The notes under the pieces were generated by a model. That model was not told the origin of the DNA and did no database searches. It saw nothing but the letters and a program-made list of their open reading frames with translations. A program made the position numbers and the translations under genes. DNA of 64,000 nucleotides, taken from NCBI RefSeq assembly GCF_964355755.1, contig NC_092678.1, positions 8,838,922 to 8,902,921 of the forward strand, written 5' to 3'. Below, piece by piece: positions 25,531 through 37,254 of the stretch. Each line of letters starts with the position of its first letter. The stretch's first letter is position 1. This DNA is from Antedon mediterranea. Taxonomy: Eukaryota; Echinodermata; Crinoidea; Comatulida; Antedonidae.

Positions 25531-25536
25531 GAGTTT

Positions 25537-25542
25537 TTTATT
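25537..25542 (-). terminator. Poly(A) signal candidate for Kazal gene 2
   Basis: AATAAA on the minus strand about 130 bases after the stop at 25669. Confidence 0.5.
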
Positions 25543-25668
25543 TTGAGTTAATGCATTTAATGTATAAGATAATACAATCGCCCATTACCAACTATCAATG
25601 CCGCTTCCTTTGTAGCGTTTACTGATATGAAAATATTACAAATTTGGTTAAATGGAAGCACAATAAAA

Positions 25669-28600
25669 TCATTCGTCTAATCGGACTGTGTATTTGCGGT
25701 TGACAATGTAAAGTTTAACCTTTGGTACACATTGTTTAACTTCAACGTCAACCAGTGTATTATCTCGTAAACTACACGCCTTCTTATCTAGTGCACACAA
25801 ACTATCGTATATCTTCTTATCGGAGCCGCAAACTGGTTTGTATCCGTCTTCTGCGCAACGCATATCCTCACAGGGGTCGTCTTTAACTCTCAGTCGACCA
25901 ACCATTGTGTCACCCGTCGGTTCAATCTTACACTCTCCTTCGTAGTCAATTTGCAAAAAGGGATTTTTATACAGACACGCCATCGATTCGATGATACAAG
26001 GGGATGGATAAGTCACACCATCAATACCACACACAGGGCTGTATTCAATTGGACAACCTTCCACGCACTGTACATCGCTGTTCGGATCATGCCGTGGACC
26101 TGGGCCGGGTAGAGGTGTAGTGTATATAGGTGGTACTGGGGTTGTCGAGACGATACAACTTCCACCATACCATACTGTTAAATCGATGTCTTTCTGACAT
26201 GCTACTGCGCGTAACACGCACGCACTCGGGTATGTGACGTCATCAGTGCCACAGACGGGATCGTATTCTAATGAGCATGTCTCGTCACATGGCGAAACCG
26301 TCAGTGGTGCTGTTGGTTGAGGATTTACTCTCGGTGCGCTTGTTGGTGGTCTTACTACAGTTGGTCTTTCTATTACTGGTCTTTCTATCGACGGACGTCT
26401 TGTAACTCGTGTAATTCTTCCTCTTGTTGATCGTACTAAAATAAAGAAAGAAACTTTACATTATTTTGCTTTGTTACAAAACATAAGCCCATGTTGTACA
26501 TTTGTAGCAAATTCAAAATCAAATAATAAAGTAAGGAATTAAGTTAAACTTTTACTCAGATGGAATGTTTGTATATCTAAGTTTCGTTGTTCTGGCCAAT
26601 TTTTTAAACATGTTTTACCTGTCAACATAGGTATATATGGACGCTGTGTTGGCTGAGGAATTGGTCGTGGTTGAGGTCGTGGTTGAGGCTGGGGCCGTGG
26701 TTGAGGCTCTGGTCGTGGTTGAGGCTGGGGTCGTGGTTGGGGTCGCGGTTTAGGTTTAGTCCTCCGCCGAATACCTCCGATAACTTCGGTTGCTGGTGGT
26801 ACATATATTCTTGTGACGCGCGGAATATTTGTTACACGTGGTCGTACAAGGTCGAGATCTGTATTGATCACAGCTATGTTTCCCTGAACCACTCCGTCTT
26901 CTTCATCAGACTCATCAGAGTTCATGATTGGTCTTGGCTGGGAGTTGATATAACCTCTTTGACGACCGTTACTGCGTAAATTTTGAGTCGTCCCACATGG
27001 TCCTTTTGATGCGACTGTTACTCCAGAGTTGCACTTAGTGGTTGTCAATTGGCACACAGACGAGTATGTTACTCCGTCTGTACCACACACTTGTCTCCCC
27101 GCCTCGCAATAATGTGTCAGATGACATTCTATAATATTAAAGTGAATGTTTACGTTATTTTGGATAAATGTTGGATAAATCATTACAAGCCCGCCCTATG
27201 AAACATAACCGTAATCATATCAGTATGCATCCGGTGTATCAAAAAACAACTACTGTACATACTTGTAAAATGACATAATAATAAATGATTTATTACTTAA
27301 TATTGTTATTTAAGGTAATGTTGACAGGTAATTATTTATGAAGTTTATAATACTATCCACACACATACACACACGAAGATCCATTTATGCAATCTAGATT
27401 AGTTTTGTAATAATTCATTCATCTCTGTTAATGTATTATATGTATTTTATTTTTGTGGTAATGAAAGGGTAACGATGATAATGATCAAAAATAAGAAGCA
27501 TATCTATGTTAACTTACGTGTAATGTACGGAGGACAACTTTCCTTAAGATAAATGAACTTAGATTCATTGTTGATACATTTACTTCGTTTAAATTCACAC
27601 CCATTTCTGTATGTTCGTAAGTCGGAACCACAAACTGGTTTGTACTTGTTTCTACACTGAGTTGGACATCTATATTGTACGTTTGTATATGTCGCGACTA
27701 CTTCTTCACCGTCATTATCATTGTACCTTCGTGGACTAAAGTACCTTGTATACCCTGTGCAAAAAAAGGAAAACATTTTTTTTTAAATAGCGTAAAAATA
27801 AAAAATAAAAATTAGAAATAAAAATAGATTGTTTTCACCATTGTATTGAGAAACTTGAAAGTATGTGATGATGTAATTAATTTTCTTGCAAATCAAATAC
27901 ATTAAGTAATATATTACATAATATCATATATACATCATTTTAATTATCCACACCATATCATCATCATCATCGTCATTAAGTTATGTATAAATTGTTTATC
28001 ATCACCACAATGTTCTCGAACTAAAATTATGGTCTATATAATATCATCCCTTTTTTCGTAACAACACTGCCATCATTCCACAAACGTGTTTCCACGAATA
28101 ATGATGAACAGTCTCCTCACGATTGACCTTTTTATAAACGCTTAAGTTTAACCAACTTTAGAAGTTGTGTTATGGGTATACCGTTACTTCGAAGATTATG
28201 TAGTGACGTTTAAGCAGAAGGAAGCGGATAATTTCCACCTTGTTAACTTATTTAGTGAATAAATTCACAAACTGCTATGCCGTATGGTTTCAAAATCGTA
28301 ACAACATTTCAAACGTAACTCTGACTTGCTCAATTGAATTAGCTAGGACTTTACTAAAATAATAAATAGAAGACTATTAAATATATACAGATTATCTTTA
28401 GATATTGAAGGATTTAAGCTAAAGAGAAAGCCCATCAATCATATTCTATAAAACTGTACAATTTGTCTTTAAATAGTCAACTAGATGTTGTTCTCATATT
28501 TGACAGACAACAATATAATTATTTTAATTCTTATGCAAGGTATTTTGTTTAAATATGTATGTAATCATATTTTAAATCAAGTTAGAACGTGTCAAAATGT

Positions 28601-29528
28601 ATCTTATAGCAATACTTTATAGCAATAATGTTTGTCAACTAAATTCTATTTATAGTGTAGACCAACAACCATGGGAAGTACAGGTTAATCTTAATCTATG
28701 CAATAAAATTGAAAAACAAAAAAACCCATTTGGAAAAACTACAATCATCTTTAGACACATTTCAAACAATCTGAGTTAATTCAAACTGGACTGTTATGGA
28801 AGAAACTAATCGTTCGGGGTTCAAGAATCTTCTTTATGGAAATATATCTTCTTTTTTTTTTACCATACGACAAATTTCACAGAAAACTCTATCAAACACA
28901 TAGCTACTTGAAATGATAACTATTCCTTGTAATGATTTTAATCATTACAAGGAATACTTAAAAGTATTCATAATACAAAACTAACAATAATACAATTATA
29001 ATGCTTTTTTACCAATGATAATATTAATAGAAATAATAATTATAATTATGCATAAGAGTGTTGTATTTTAATGATCTATATTATTATTTTATAATAAAAT
29101 CAGATTGCAATTCAATATGTTTTAGGCCTACTATTAGTTTTATTTTAAATAATACATATGAATACATTTTAATTTGTGTCGCAAAGTAAGCATCATATTC
29201 ATACGTACGCAACAAGTTTCCTCTTATTAAAATGAAAAATGAACAAGCAATACAATACAATAATACAGTATGTTGTTTGCAATAGTTGTCAAAATAAAAC
29301 ATTTGTTCTAGGTGTATACGATGATCACTAATTTTTTACTTGTAAAAATAATTGTCTGGAATAATAGCGTATACAGTAAGTGGCCGTGTTAAAATGAAAG
29401 AAAAAACGATTAATATAGCATATCAGTTAATAGTTAATGTACATACCATTATATTGGGCCTCGATGGTCTTTAGACTAAGAAGGCAACAAACAAGAAACA
29501 ATAGGCTGGAGCAAACTTTGTACTGCAT
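25669..29528 (-). CDS. Kazal gene 2: secreted five-Kazal protein with a Pro/Arg/Gln-rich repeat
   Basis: Four exons inferred, all phase 1: 29447-29528, 27518-27754, 26619-27128 and 25669-26435, giving 531 residues. Exon 1 is a signal peptide (MQYKVCSSLLFLVCCLLSLK) ending AATG|GTATGT. Exon 2 carries Kazal 1 (CPTQCRNKYKPVCGSDLRTY). Exon 3 opens with Kazal 2 (CEAGRQVCGTDGVTYSSVC), followed by an acidic stretch and a long (PR/PQ)n segment such as PQPRPQPQPRPEPQPRPQ. Exon 4 has a basic linker and three Kazal domains (CDETCSLEYDPVC, CVEGCPIEYSPVC, CEDMRCAEDGYKPVC). Predicted P1 residues are Asn, Ala, Leu, Ile and Glu, so the domains are unlikely to share one target. Expected to be extracellular. 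A TATA box and AATAAA bracket the gene. Confidence 0.88.
28921..28956. other. Perfect 17-bp hairpin with 2-nt loop in intron 1 of Kazal gene 2
   Basis: TATTCCTTGTAATGATT, TT, then the exact reverse complement. No repeat copy was noticed elsewhere in the window. Confidence 0.8.
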
Positions 29529-29698
29529 CACTTCCAAGGTGATTCGTTGTAAATATGGCAAAAAGTCAATAACCAGTTAATCGATTGATGTTTATTATTG
29601 TCAAAAAATATTATCAGGCTAACTTCCTTCGTACATGATGTATATAATATTCTAGAAGAAACTCTGTTTAGCTACTAAACGCATTTGATAAATTACAA

Positions 29699-29706
29699 CT
29701 TATATA
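29699..29706 (-). promoter_or_regulatory. TATA box for Kazal gene 2
   Basis: TATATAAG on the minus strand about 170 bases before the start codon at 29528, which would leave a 5' untranslated region of about 140 bases. Confidence 0.5.
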
Positions 29707-29709
29707 GCG

Positions 29710-31060
29710 GAGACTCGTAGTCGAACTTCTTGTTTAGTTGGCACAATAAAAACTTATGATAAACATAATGTCCCTTGTTACCCCCATACGTGTGTGTACA
29801 TTTTCAGATGCATAGAAACACGCTTATTTTGTAAACGAACACTTCTCGCGGGAATTCTTCTCACATAAGAAAAATAATGACGTCTGATGTATGACACAAA
29901 CCTAATGTGATAGATTCCCATGTAAATAAATCAGATTATTTAAATTACTCACTTACAAAATGTGATGAGATGAAGGAAAGGGAGGGGGTTCTGTCTATTT
30001 TGACTTAATTGATGTTCAAAAATAAATGCCAAAGGTCATCAAAGACAAAGGGAATAATATATATTTGTTTAATATCACATTAAACGATGATGTCACATTT
30101 ATATACGCTATCATCAGTAAACGAATATTCGTTAAAATAATAATAATACTACTGAATTTATTGAATTTTGTATTATTTTTTGGTGATAGTGGTCCTATGA
30201 TCAGGTGACTAACATGTGACGTGTACAGATGAACGATAATTACCGAAAGCGTTTACTACCAAATTGTTCTAAAAGTAGCCTATACTTAAGGTTAAATAGA
30301 GAGTGCAAATGTGTGAAAAGGATAGCCTACAAAATCTTCGGCACTATCGACTATTCTATGCCTGTTTATAAATATATAATATACAAGTTATTGTTTTATT
30401 GTATAACATTTGTTCATTTGTATTATGTAACTATAGCCTGAATAGTAACACCTTTGGGTATGAGGAGGTGTACATCTAGAAATTCAGTTATTTAAATTAA
30501 AATATTGTTAGTTGATAATTAGTTTTGTTAGTACCAGTGTGTGTCCTTCCTTATTTCATTCTGTACATAGGTATATACTTACAGAACATGCCTATTGATT
30601 TTCAGGTAAATTGATATAGTGTTTGTCACAAAAGCTTATCTTCCGTACGATATATATTAAATAGCACGCATTCTGTCTTCTTTTAACATGGACATGTTCT
30701 TTGATATGGACCAAAACATTAGTCGACTGGTCAAGCGGTTAAGCTTACTACATGGGTTAAGGCAGAGGTGCGGCAAATCGGTACAGCTTCAAGACACTCC
30801 TCGATCATTATTCTGGTCAATCTTAATTTTAGAAAGGTCATTGTTGCAATGCCGGAGTTGTTTGTATGAAAACATTATTTAAACATAATTGTTAACCCCA
30901 GCAAGATTTTAACAATGTAAAGCTAATACCTAAAGCAAAACAATTTATCTTTCAACATGCTCCGAGTCAGTGGATATATTTTGCCAAGTACTTCACTCAG
31001 TTTCTGAGTGCTTTCATTTGTTTGTTTGTTTGTTAGCAGGATTACTCAAAAAATAATTAC
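29710..31060. other. Intergenic, nothing recognised
   Basis: Short plus frames (30026-30208, 30229-30441, 30688-30882) show no domain. Near 30720-30760 a weak tRNA-like A-box word occurs without a convincing B box. A (TTTG)n run is at 31018-31035. Confidence 0.4.
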
Positions 31061-31074
31061 AAGATCTTTATAAA

Positions 31075-33602
31075 AATTAATATGCTACATTTTGAAATGA
31101 AACCAAGCAATCTGCTTGCTTTAAAACATATAAAATTAACTTGTGTATGACACGACAACAAACTATTTACATATACACCTAGAAATTTAAATTCTGTAAC
31201 TTCAGGAATATTGTCTTATTCTATGGTATAATCCCAGTTAACTATCTCTTTACATCTTGTAACATGCATTACTGCGCATTTGACAGGATTTAAGGGAAGT
31301 TTGTTTACATTTGCCCATTTAGCAATTAAATCTAAATCCTTTTGAAGCAATTTACAATCATTATTGTTATAAATAGGACGTGATAATGTGTGATCATCAG
31401 CAAATTGAAAAAGTGAAGAAGAAATATTATTTACAATATCACTTACGTAAATAAAAAATAAAAGAGGGCCCAAAACTGAGCCTTGTTGTACCCTGAAGTA
31501 ACATTTACCCACTCTGACTTTTCTCCTCTGTAAATAACCCTTTGGCGTCTATTTGAAAGAAAATCTGTAATCCATGCATTAGTGTTTCCACCAATGCCAC
31601 AGTTATTAAGTTTCTTAATTAATCTTTTATGAGACACCTTATCAAATGCAGACGAAAAATCAAGAAAAATAATATCAATATGTTTACAGCCTTTAAGTTC
31701 TAAGCTCTGTGCCCATGAATGAAAAACCTTTGAAAGTAAAAGTTCAGTACTATACATTTGTCTAAACCCAAACTGATTTTCTGAAAGGATATTATTATAT
31801 TCTAGATATTCCCTTAAGCGATAACAAAGCAATTTCTCAATAATCTTACAAATTATGGGAGTTAAAGACACTGGGCGATAGCTTTTCATTTCGTCTTTGA
31901 GTTTTACATTTCTTTTGAAAATAGGTACAACATTTGCATCCTTCCATTGTCTTGGTAAAATACCTTTTTGTACAGTTAAATTAAAGAATGTACATAAAAC
32001 ATTAGCCAATTGTGCCTTACATGACTTTAGGAATCTTGGAAGCAAGCAATCAGGTCCTGGTGATTTGGATAGGTACAATTAACTGTGAGAGGGCATAAAA
32101 TACCTCAGGCATCACAAATGGTTCACATTCAAAGTTGGTAAGACAATCTATTGTATCCAAATCACAATGCTGATCATTATCTATGCAAAAGTTGTTTACA
32201 AATTGTGTGTTGAAAAGATTAGCCAACACCTTAGCATCACCATTGTGTTATTTATCTTAAAGCTAATAACATCTGAGTCATTTTTTATAGACCTTATATA
32301 CGCCCAGAATTGTTTTATATCAGTTGTAGCTTTGTTTGAAATATTTACAACATAATCCCGATGGCTACAATATATTGACTTTTTGAATTCCCTGCTACAA
32401 GATTTGAATTTAGTTATGCTTTCTTCAATTCCTACTTGTTTAGCCATTTTGTACAACTTTCTTTTCTTTGTACAAAGCTTTTTGATATCTGGAGTTATCC
32501 AGGGAAAAGATTTCGATTTTTTACATTTCTTAGTTGGTACAGATTTTTATATTGCAAAATTGATATTACTGGAAATACTTTCCCATATTTCACTAATATC
32601 ATTAAATTGAAAACAATTCTCCCAATTAAAATTATCTAATATAGTGTGCATTTTTGAAAAATCAGCTTTTTTAAGAGCATATACCGTTTTAGTTATGTCC
32701 TTAGCACGTTTATACGACACTTTAACAGAGATCTCAACTGCTTCATGATCACATGATTCAAAATTATAAATTTTACGACATTTTTCAATCAGTAGTGGAT
32801 TAGAAACAAATACTAAATCTAAGAAATGTCCTTTACTATCACGTGTAATATACGATGGTTGTTTTAAGACTTGAACTAACCCAGCAGAATCTGTTGCATC
32901 TAAAAAAACATTCGCTAGGCTAGTTAAACCACTACTTTTATCTACCTGTATATCATTCCATTCAATATGTATATTAAAATCATCAATAAGCGAAACCCAT
33001 TTGTACTGAGTCATTTTTCTTTGTACTTTTTCTAAATTGGTATATAAAGCATTTGTGTATTGAATATTGGAAAAACTATCTGCTTGATAAACGCTAACTT
33101 TATTTTAATTGTATAGGTGTATTTTAAATTGTGTTACACAGAAATACTAAATAATTAAATTTTTTATATAATCTGTATATTTTATATTAATTTTAACTTG
33201 TATTAAGTTGTATGTTACAGGGGTTGCGGACACAAATGTGTTATGGCGCTCTGTTGCTGTCGCAACCCCTGGACCGCTTGTTGTCGAATAAAGAAATGAA
33301 ATGAAAATGAAAAAAATGGTGGTCTGTAATATACACCTAATAAGAATTTTCCCAATACCAGTGTAACACTCTAACCACAATAACTCAAGTATATTATCAT
33401 TTAGTTCATGACACTCAGATGGTTGTAATGATGTTTTTACAGCAATAAGTACTCCCCCACCATGTGAGTTTCTATCCTTTCTAAAAACTATATAATCGTT
33501 ATTAAATATTTGACTATCATAAATGGAATTGTCAAGCCATGTTTCTGTCATAGATATAATATCATAAAATGAAGAATTAAATCGAGAATTTATATCATGC
33601 AA
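31075..33602 (-). pseudogene. LINE ORF2: endonuclease and reverse transcriptase, broken
   Basis: The endonuclease start (SMTETWL, GGGVLIAVKTSLQP) lies at 33600-33330, then YYRPPFF in a shifted frame before the insertion. The rest (IDDFNIHIEW, GHFLDLVFVSNP, SCDHEAVE) is at 33014-32547. The reverse transcriptase runs from SPGPDCLLPRFLK (about 32070) through YRPVSLTP, NQFGFR and IIFLDFSSAFDKVSHK. A frameshift near 31500 separates it from QGSVLGPLLFFIYVSDI and the catalytic FADD. The last match is FKFLGVYVNSLLS (about 31190) and KASRLLGF. In life it would nick target DNA and copy the element RNA; here it cannot be translated whole. Confidence 0.85.
33100..33316 (+). mobile_element. Nested 3' end of another non-LTR retroelement
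   Basis: Inserted in the endonuclease of the minus-strand LINE but in plus orientation. It contains a hairpin (CAGGGGTTGCG at 33218-33228, CGCAACCCCTG at 33261-33271), an AATAAA at 33287-33292, and a tail of gaaatg-like units ending in A's. LINE protein similarity resumes immediately on either side. It is short and 5'-truncated, as expected for target-primed reverse transcription. Confidence 0.8.
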
Positions 33603-33842
33603 CTTATATTTAACACTTCTTACATTGCAATAGAATATGTTTAGCTTGTTTTTACTATCAGAACCTAATTTTGAATCTATCTTAAAATCACTTTGGTTTA
33701 CATTATTACTTAAACTATTATCATAAGTACATTCAGCATTAATAATTGGTTGTCAAGCATTAACATTGAATATATTTACATTTCTTTCTTGATCATTTAA
33801 CACCATTAAGTTTGTGTCGGCTATATCTTCTTTGCCAATAAC

Positions 33843-34870
33843 TCAATTTCGCATGTCTTGAACTTGGCATAGCTTTGCTTTATGTCCACTCTGCTTGCAT
33901 TTCCAGCAGGTAACTGGACCTCCATGCCGACACCCTCTATGTGTATGGCCACTTTCGCTACAGTAGTGACATCGAACATTCGCTGATTTTGTGCGCTCTT
34001 GTCTCTTTACTGGGAAGAGAATAGACACTACTTTATTGATACGCTTTATCAGTGTAGATGTTCCATATTTGTTAAGGTGGAGACCATGGCGTGTAAATTT
34101 GGAAGCATCATATCCTTGCTCGGAAGAGAATGCCAGAGTGTGGTCTATAAAACAATTTCCATAAACTGATTTCAGAATCTTATTTGCTTCTAGCACTCTC
34201 ATATTTATTTCTGGATCATCCAAACGCGGGCAAATACTTCAAACATAGATGTTACCAGATGTTTTATGCCTCAAACGAACCATAAGATCACTGAAATCCT
34301 CCTTTAACTGATCTAATTTAAAGTTCAGCTCACTGCAATCATTTGTGCCAACGTGCAATATGACATTGTGTACTTTGTCCAAATCCATTTGATCCAAAGT
34401 ATCAGAAACCTGAGTTGTGATAGCACCGCGTAGTGTCTTCACTGCTGTGTCACACAGACCCTTAGTCTTGACTAATTTCAGCATTGAGTCGCCAATTATT
34501 AGATTTCTTTTATTCTGTATGGTAATATCAGACTGTAATTTTTCAGCTGCATGATTTTTTTCAGAACCTAAGGCTGGAGACTCAAATAACTAATTCTGTA
34601 AAGGATTAAAAGAGTTGTGTAGTGCAGTAGGCTGTGGGTTTGACTTACACATTACAGAATTGCTAATGGGATGAGAAGCTGTATGAAACTCCTTTTCTGT
34701 TGTTAATAAAGCTTGAAGGCCGGTAATCTGAGTTTCCAAAGAGGCATTTCGCTCACATAGCTCCTTAAAAGATGATGCAAGCTGAACGAAATTAGAGTTA
34801 ACATCTTGGTACTCTTGCAACTTCCTTTTAGATTCAGCAATTTTGTCCTCACAGCTTTTAATCTTGTTCT
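33843..34870 (-). pseudogene. LINE ORF1: coiled coil, SGNH esterase-like domain, two CCHC knuckles
   Basis: Minus strand: a coiled-coil-like part at 34820-34600 (SSFKELCERNASLETQITGL). Then the esterase motifs IIGDSMLKLV (about 34500), HVGTND (about 34350) and GLHLNKYGTSTL (about 34080). Two zinc knuckles follow, CHYCSESGHTHRGC and CWKCKQSGHKAKLC, ending near 33850. The esterase GDS and HVGTND blocks are intact, but stops split the frame near 34225 and 34580. In CR1 elements ORF1 is an RNA-binding chaperone whose esterase role is unclear. Confidence 0.8.
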
Positions 34871-35119
34871 TCAGTAATGGGGTTTGATCTCAACTTATCG
34901 GTGCCTGTATACCAATATCAAATGTTCTATTTTTTGTATTCTGAGTTACAGAATCGCAGTATTTTGGCGAAACATTTCCTCTTGATGGTCTGGAATTCTT
35001 TTTACACCTTGGCGTTGAAGTAATTGGGTGTAGAAAATATTGAAATCCAGTATCCGATGTGATATCTTCGCATTAAGGACTCACAAAAACTTGATTCTTC
35101 CATAGTCTTAGTAAAAGTC

Positions 35120-37179
35120 GCTGAGGCTAGGCTCAAACTCAGGTTAACCATTGTTTCAATTGTGTTTTAAAAAGCTAACAGATCAATAAAGGAAGTACAA
35201 TAAACAGCTTGGTGAAAGGTAATCAAGCTACTTTGCTGGCCTAGTAAAAGTATCATAAAACTACGAAAAACCACCCTAAAATACCTTAGATAGTCAAAAT
35301 AACTGCCATAATCCTGTTCAGTATAAATTCAGCTTTACAAAGATATAAATATTTAGTTTCCTTGATCATTGTCTTCTGTATGTTAATCGATAATTAAGAG
35401 CAAATTTGATCCCTTGTTACACAGTCTAATACACCACCACCAGATAGATATGTGGTCAGACCACTTTTTGAGTATACTTTTCAGACCTGATAGTGTTAAA
35501 AGATAGGACAGAATTTTTCAAAAGCCGGCGAGCAGTCTTAAAGTATCAAGTAAACTGAAATTGCATTTTCTCGAGAACTACTTGTCCAAAAAACTTCATT
35601 TTTGTACAAGAGGCAAGATTTATAATTTGTGATTTGTAATTTTCAAACATAATTTGATTTAATATGCACGTTTTTTGATGCGAGTAGTTTAAAAACCTAT
35701 TTCTTTTCAAATTCACTCGTTTGATTTTCGCGTTGCTGTTCTATCGTTAGTCAACTGAAGCTATTGTTAATTGAAAGGCTTGTTACATAACCATTACGCC
35801 AAACTCACATACACATGCTTGTAGTGAAATTAGCGTAAATCACAAACAGCATTAAGACACACACATATATATATATATATATATTAATTTGTTACCGGAG
35901 AAATCTTATGTAGGAGAATTTTACAGTAGGCGGAGGTATGCACTCTTAGAGTGCCTTTCTAGTTTATAAAGTATTTGCACGTATTTCAGGATTTGACTTT
36001 GACACATATGATTTGTAATGCTTAGCTAGTTTTTATTTATTTAATAATTAATGATATTAAGAAAGTTTTATATAAGTTCAGTTTCTCTCGATCCAATAAG
36101 GCCGCATAACTATTTAGTCAGTAAGAAACTAATTTAATTATGTCATGTATGGTAAAATCCATCTTAAAGGGGAAATATTAACTTTGAAATGTGAACGGTA
36201 TTTGACACCAGATTACACCAGTATTGCGTATCTGAGTATTGAAGACGTTAAGAGACCAATATCGGTATAACAAGATTATTATTTATTATTATAATGTATT
36301 GAGAAAATTGAAATTATAGAAATTAATAATAAATTAATATTTTAATTAAAATATCAGTCTACAGTATCAGACTCATTTAAATGCTGTATTATTTGAAGTA
36401 ATGTTATGTTAATAACTTTTTTGTTTTTAACACTTTTATTTTTCACTAAATTCACAGAAATATAAAAATGTAAAACACATGTGTTTTTACAATGTTAAGA
36501 TATCTTTTAAAGCATAACATATTGATCATATTGGCACATATCCTCGTATAGAAAACAAAATAATGTATGTTTATCACAAAATAAAAGAATAATAGTTCAA
36601 CAGTAATATAAAATATATTAGTATCTTAACATCTTTAACATGTGTCAACATTAACTGTTTAGGCTAATTTTGATTTCTAAAGAAACACATTCAAAATGGT
36701 TGTTTAATGCACAATGTAGGCCTACATTTGCCATTTTTGTTTAATAAAACGTTAGAATAACTTACATTATACGAGAAATGTGAACGGCGAAGATTTCAAT
36801 TATGTGATAACAAAAGACATAATATTTTTATTATCAGAGAAAAATAGTCCCAAAAAACCAGCTTAGACTCTGACCCTGAAAATATATTTGTATCCAGAAT
36901 TTATCCAATTATTATCAGCTAATTTGTCATAGTTTAGTGCCACAACAACTGTTCAGATTATGATGCAGAGTAAAATTGTGTATCTATCAACAATAACAAA
37001 TTTCGTCACGCTACATGCTGAGTAATTTTGGCAGACGGAAAAAAAGTTTAGTAATTTGTGAAAATGATGATCACGAGCCAAGTATTTCATTTGTTCTCAA
37101 ACGTGCTTTTTAGCCTACACTACATCTAGGCAATATCATTGTTTGAAAAACATTTACGAAGCGTAAATATAGCACAATT

Positions 37180-37180
<1 letters not shown>
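35120..37180. other. Intergenic, no gene; short (AT)n at 35862-35884
   Basis: AT-rich sequence without a recognisable coding segment on either strand. Confidence 0.4.

Positions 37181-37253
<73 letters not shown>
37181..37253. repeat. (GATA)n microsatellite
   Basis: About 18 uninterrupted copies of the tetranucleotide taga/gata. Confidence 0.95.

Positions 37254-37254
<1 letters not shown>

Larger units (their letters stand above)
31070..35110 (-). mobile_element. CR1-like LINE, degraded and 3'-truncated
   Basis: Minus-strand order: coiled-coil segment, SGNH-esterase-like domain, two CCHC zinc knuckles (ORF1), then endonuclease and reverse transcriptase (ORF2). This is the layout of CR1-type LINEs with an esterase in ORF1. 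The frame is broken by several stops and shifts. The endonuclease is split by a nested insertion at 33100-33316. The protein homology stops at about 31075, before the usual C-terminal part, so the 3' end is missing. Confidence 0.85.

Noticed and set aside
26671-26979. 102-codon plus-strand frame rich in Trp, Leu and Arg
   Set aside because: It is the antisense shadow of the Pro/Arg/Gln repeat and linker of Kazal gene 2 exon 3.
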